Of a DNA stretch of 64,000 nucleotides, positions 63,479-64,000 are shown piece after piece; position 1 is the stretch's first letter; every line of letters begins with the position of its first letter. Origin of the DNA: an uncultured Clostridia bacterium (lineage in GTDB: Bacteria > Bacillota > Clostridia > UMGS1810); NCBI GenBank assembly GCA_934463165.1, contig CAKSJG010000004.1, positions 51,479-115,478 on the forward strand, in the 5' to 3' direction. The translations under genes and the position numbers were made by a program. The notes under the pieces are model-generated. The model saw only the letters and a program-made list of their open reading frames with translations, did not search any database and was not told where the DNA came from.

Positions 63479-63840
63479 TTATGGTATACTTTTTATTTTT
63501 TGGAAAGCTCAAACACACCGCTGTGGCGCTGAAACTCGCTTTCAATCAAAAAATAAAAAGTATACCATAACCGCTCCATTAGACAACTGTTCTTGCATGT
63601 GTGCGTATGGGCGGACATATAAATTCCTTGCCTTTAATTATATAAAGTATATGTGTTGTGCTTTCGGAACGGTGTGGGCACCGTTCCCTACAAATATATT
63701 GATAGTTTTGTTTTCAATTTATAAATTAGTTCAAACAAAAATCTATAATAGGATTCCATTTAATAATCAATTACAAACTTATAATAACTACGTAGGGAAC
63801 GGTGCCCACACCGTTCCGCTGCATAAAATATACAAAATAA
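63479..63840 (+). repeat. Dispersed modular repeat, copy C with intact long hairpin
   Basis: A perfect 24-bp inverted repeat (63479-63502 and 63547-63570) encloses a 44-nt loop with an inner GAAAGC/GCTTTC pair. It is followed by the block shared with the first two copies (63555-63664), palindrome 1 (63665-63691) and palindrome 2 with CTACGTAG (63788-63819). No gene. Together with 63393-63478 and 63841-63915, which show nothing recognisable, it fills the gap before the rRNA terminator. Confidence 0.88.
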
Positions 63841-63912
63841 GCAAATATATCTAATTGATATCTACACTTTTCTAAGGTTACGGATAACCTCAAAAAATTA
63901 ATTTCAGACACG

Positions 63913-63942
63913 AAAAAAGCGCTTGCATTTTGCAAGCGCTTT
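63913..63942 (-). terminator. Terminator of the rRNA operon
   Basis: AAAGCGCTTGCA pairs with TGCAAGCGCTTT around three bases, with six T residues on the minus strand. It lies directly after the 5S rRNA. Confidence 0.93.
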
Positions 63943-63950
63943 CTATCTTT

Positions 63951-64000
63951 ACCCCGGCAGCTTCCTACTTTCCCGGGCCGTCACCGGCCAAGTATCATCA
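63951..64000 (-). rRNA. rrf: 5S ribosomal RNA, 3' end (cut by window edge)
   Basis: The minus strand reads the typical 5S 3' part: GATGATACTTGGCCGG, then GGCCCGGGAAAGTAGG and the end GCTGCCGGGG, which would pair with the 5' end beyond the window. An rRNA operon therefore lies to the right on the minus strand. Confidence 0.93.

Noticed and set aside
3175..63854. Similar short reading frames starting MCAYGRTYKFLAFNYIKYM in two copies of the dispersed repeat
   Set aside because: They share sequence only because the repeat is shared. The third copy lacks the start, the frames diverge after the block and no ribosome site precedes them.

Overview
The window reads as chromosomal DNA of an AT-rich, spore-forming anaerobic member of the Clostridia (Bacillota). 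Evidence: a complete spoIIAA-spoIIAB-sigF operon behind a textbook sigma-H promoter, a short HisG paired with HisZ, a sodium-pumping decarboxylase operon, the Gram-positive rimP-nusA-ylxR-ylxQ-infB cluster, SLH and copper-amine-oxidase-like surface domains, and strong Shine-Dalgarno sites. Several xylan or polysaccharide genes suggest a plant-fibre-associated gut organism. The genus cannot be fixed from the sequence alone.

Layout. 1-2848 (minus): oadG, biotin carrier, oadB and the start of oadA, a membrane oxaloacetate decarboxylase whose beta subunit carries an unusual exported N-terminal domain. 2849-9320: accessory island. A dispersed-repeat copy is followed by a decayed integrative conjugative element (broken repA, tnpV, small ORF). 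Its surviving cargo is an HTH plus adenine-specific DNA methyltransferase operon and a DUF3990/HTH toxin-antitoxin-like pair. 9339-14190: a Ca/Na antiporter, an intact secreted surface protein, a broken SLH protein and a truncated serine recombinase. 14311-22548 (plus): complete histidine operon hisZGDCBHAF-hisIE-hisJ. 22523-30131 (minus): rimP-nusA-ylxR-ylxQ-infB-rbfA-nrnA-truB-ribF. 30505-36404: carbohydrate locus (LRR fragment, GH31, AraC regulator, mannonate dehydratase, cytoplasmic GH10). 36463-44475 (minus): dgt, dnaG, rpoD, a ComEA-like protein, then response regulator, histidine kinase and GerMN lipoprotein. 44560-45215: the longest dispersed-repeat copy. 45245-46897 (plus): spoIIA operon. 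47003-51576 (minus): uvrA, an FHA protein and a SEDS (FtsW/RodA) protein. 51764-60362: second carbohydrate locus (arabinose/fucose-isomerase-like enzyme, a 1358-residue secreted alpha/beta hydrolase, a CE4 deacetylase and a divergent AraC regulator). 60364-63392: uvrB and a divergent sugar-isomerase-like TIM barrel. 63479-63840: a third repeat copy. 63916-64000: terminator and 3' end of a 5S rRNA on the minus strand, so an rRNA operon lies just beyond the right edge.

How it works together. The two carbohydrate loci look locally regulated, each with its own AraC protein. A motif shared by the isomerase and deacetylase/AraC upstream regions suggests one regulon. HisZ and short HisG form one enzyme. 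The two-component system with its lipoprotein resembles actinobacterial MtrAB-LpqB in gene order. The most novel-looking items are the modular dispersed repeat family, the exported domain on OadB, the defence-like cargo left in the decayed ICE, and the large secreted hydrolase.
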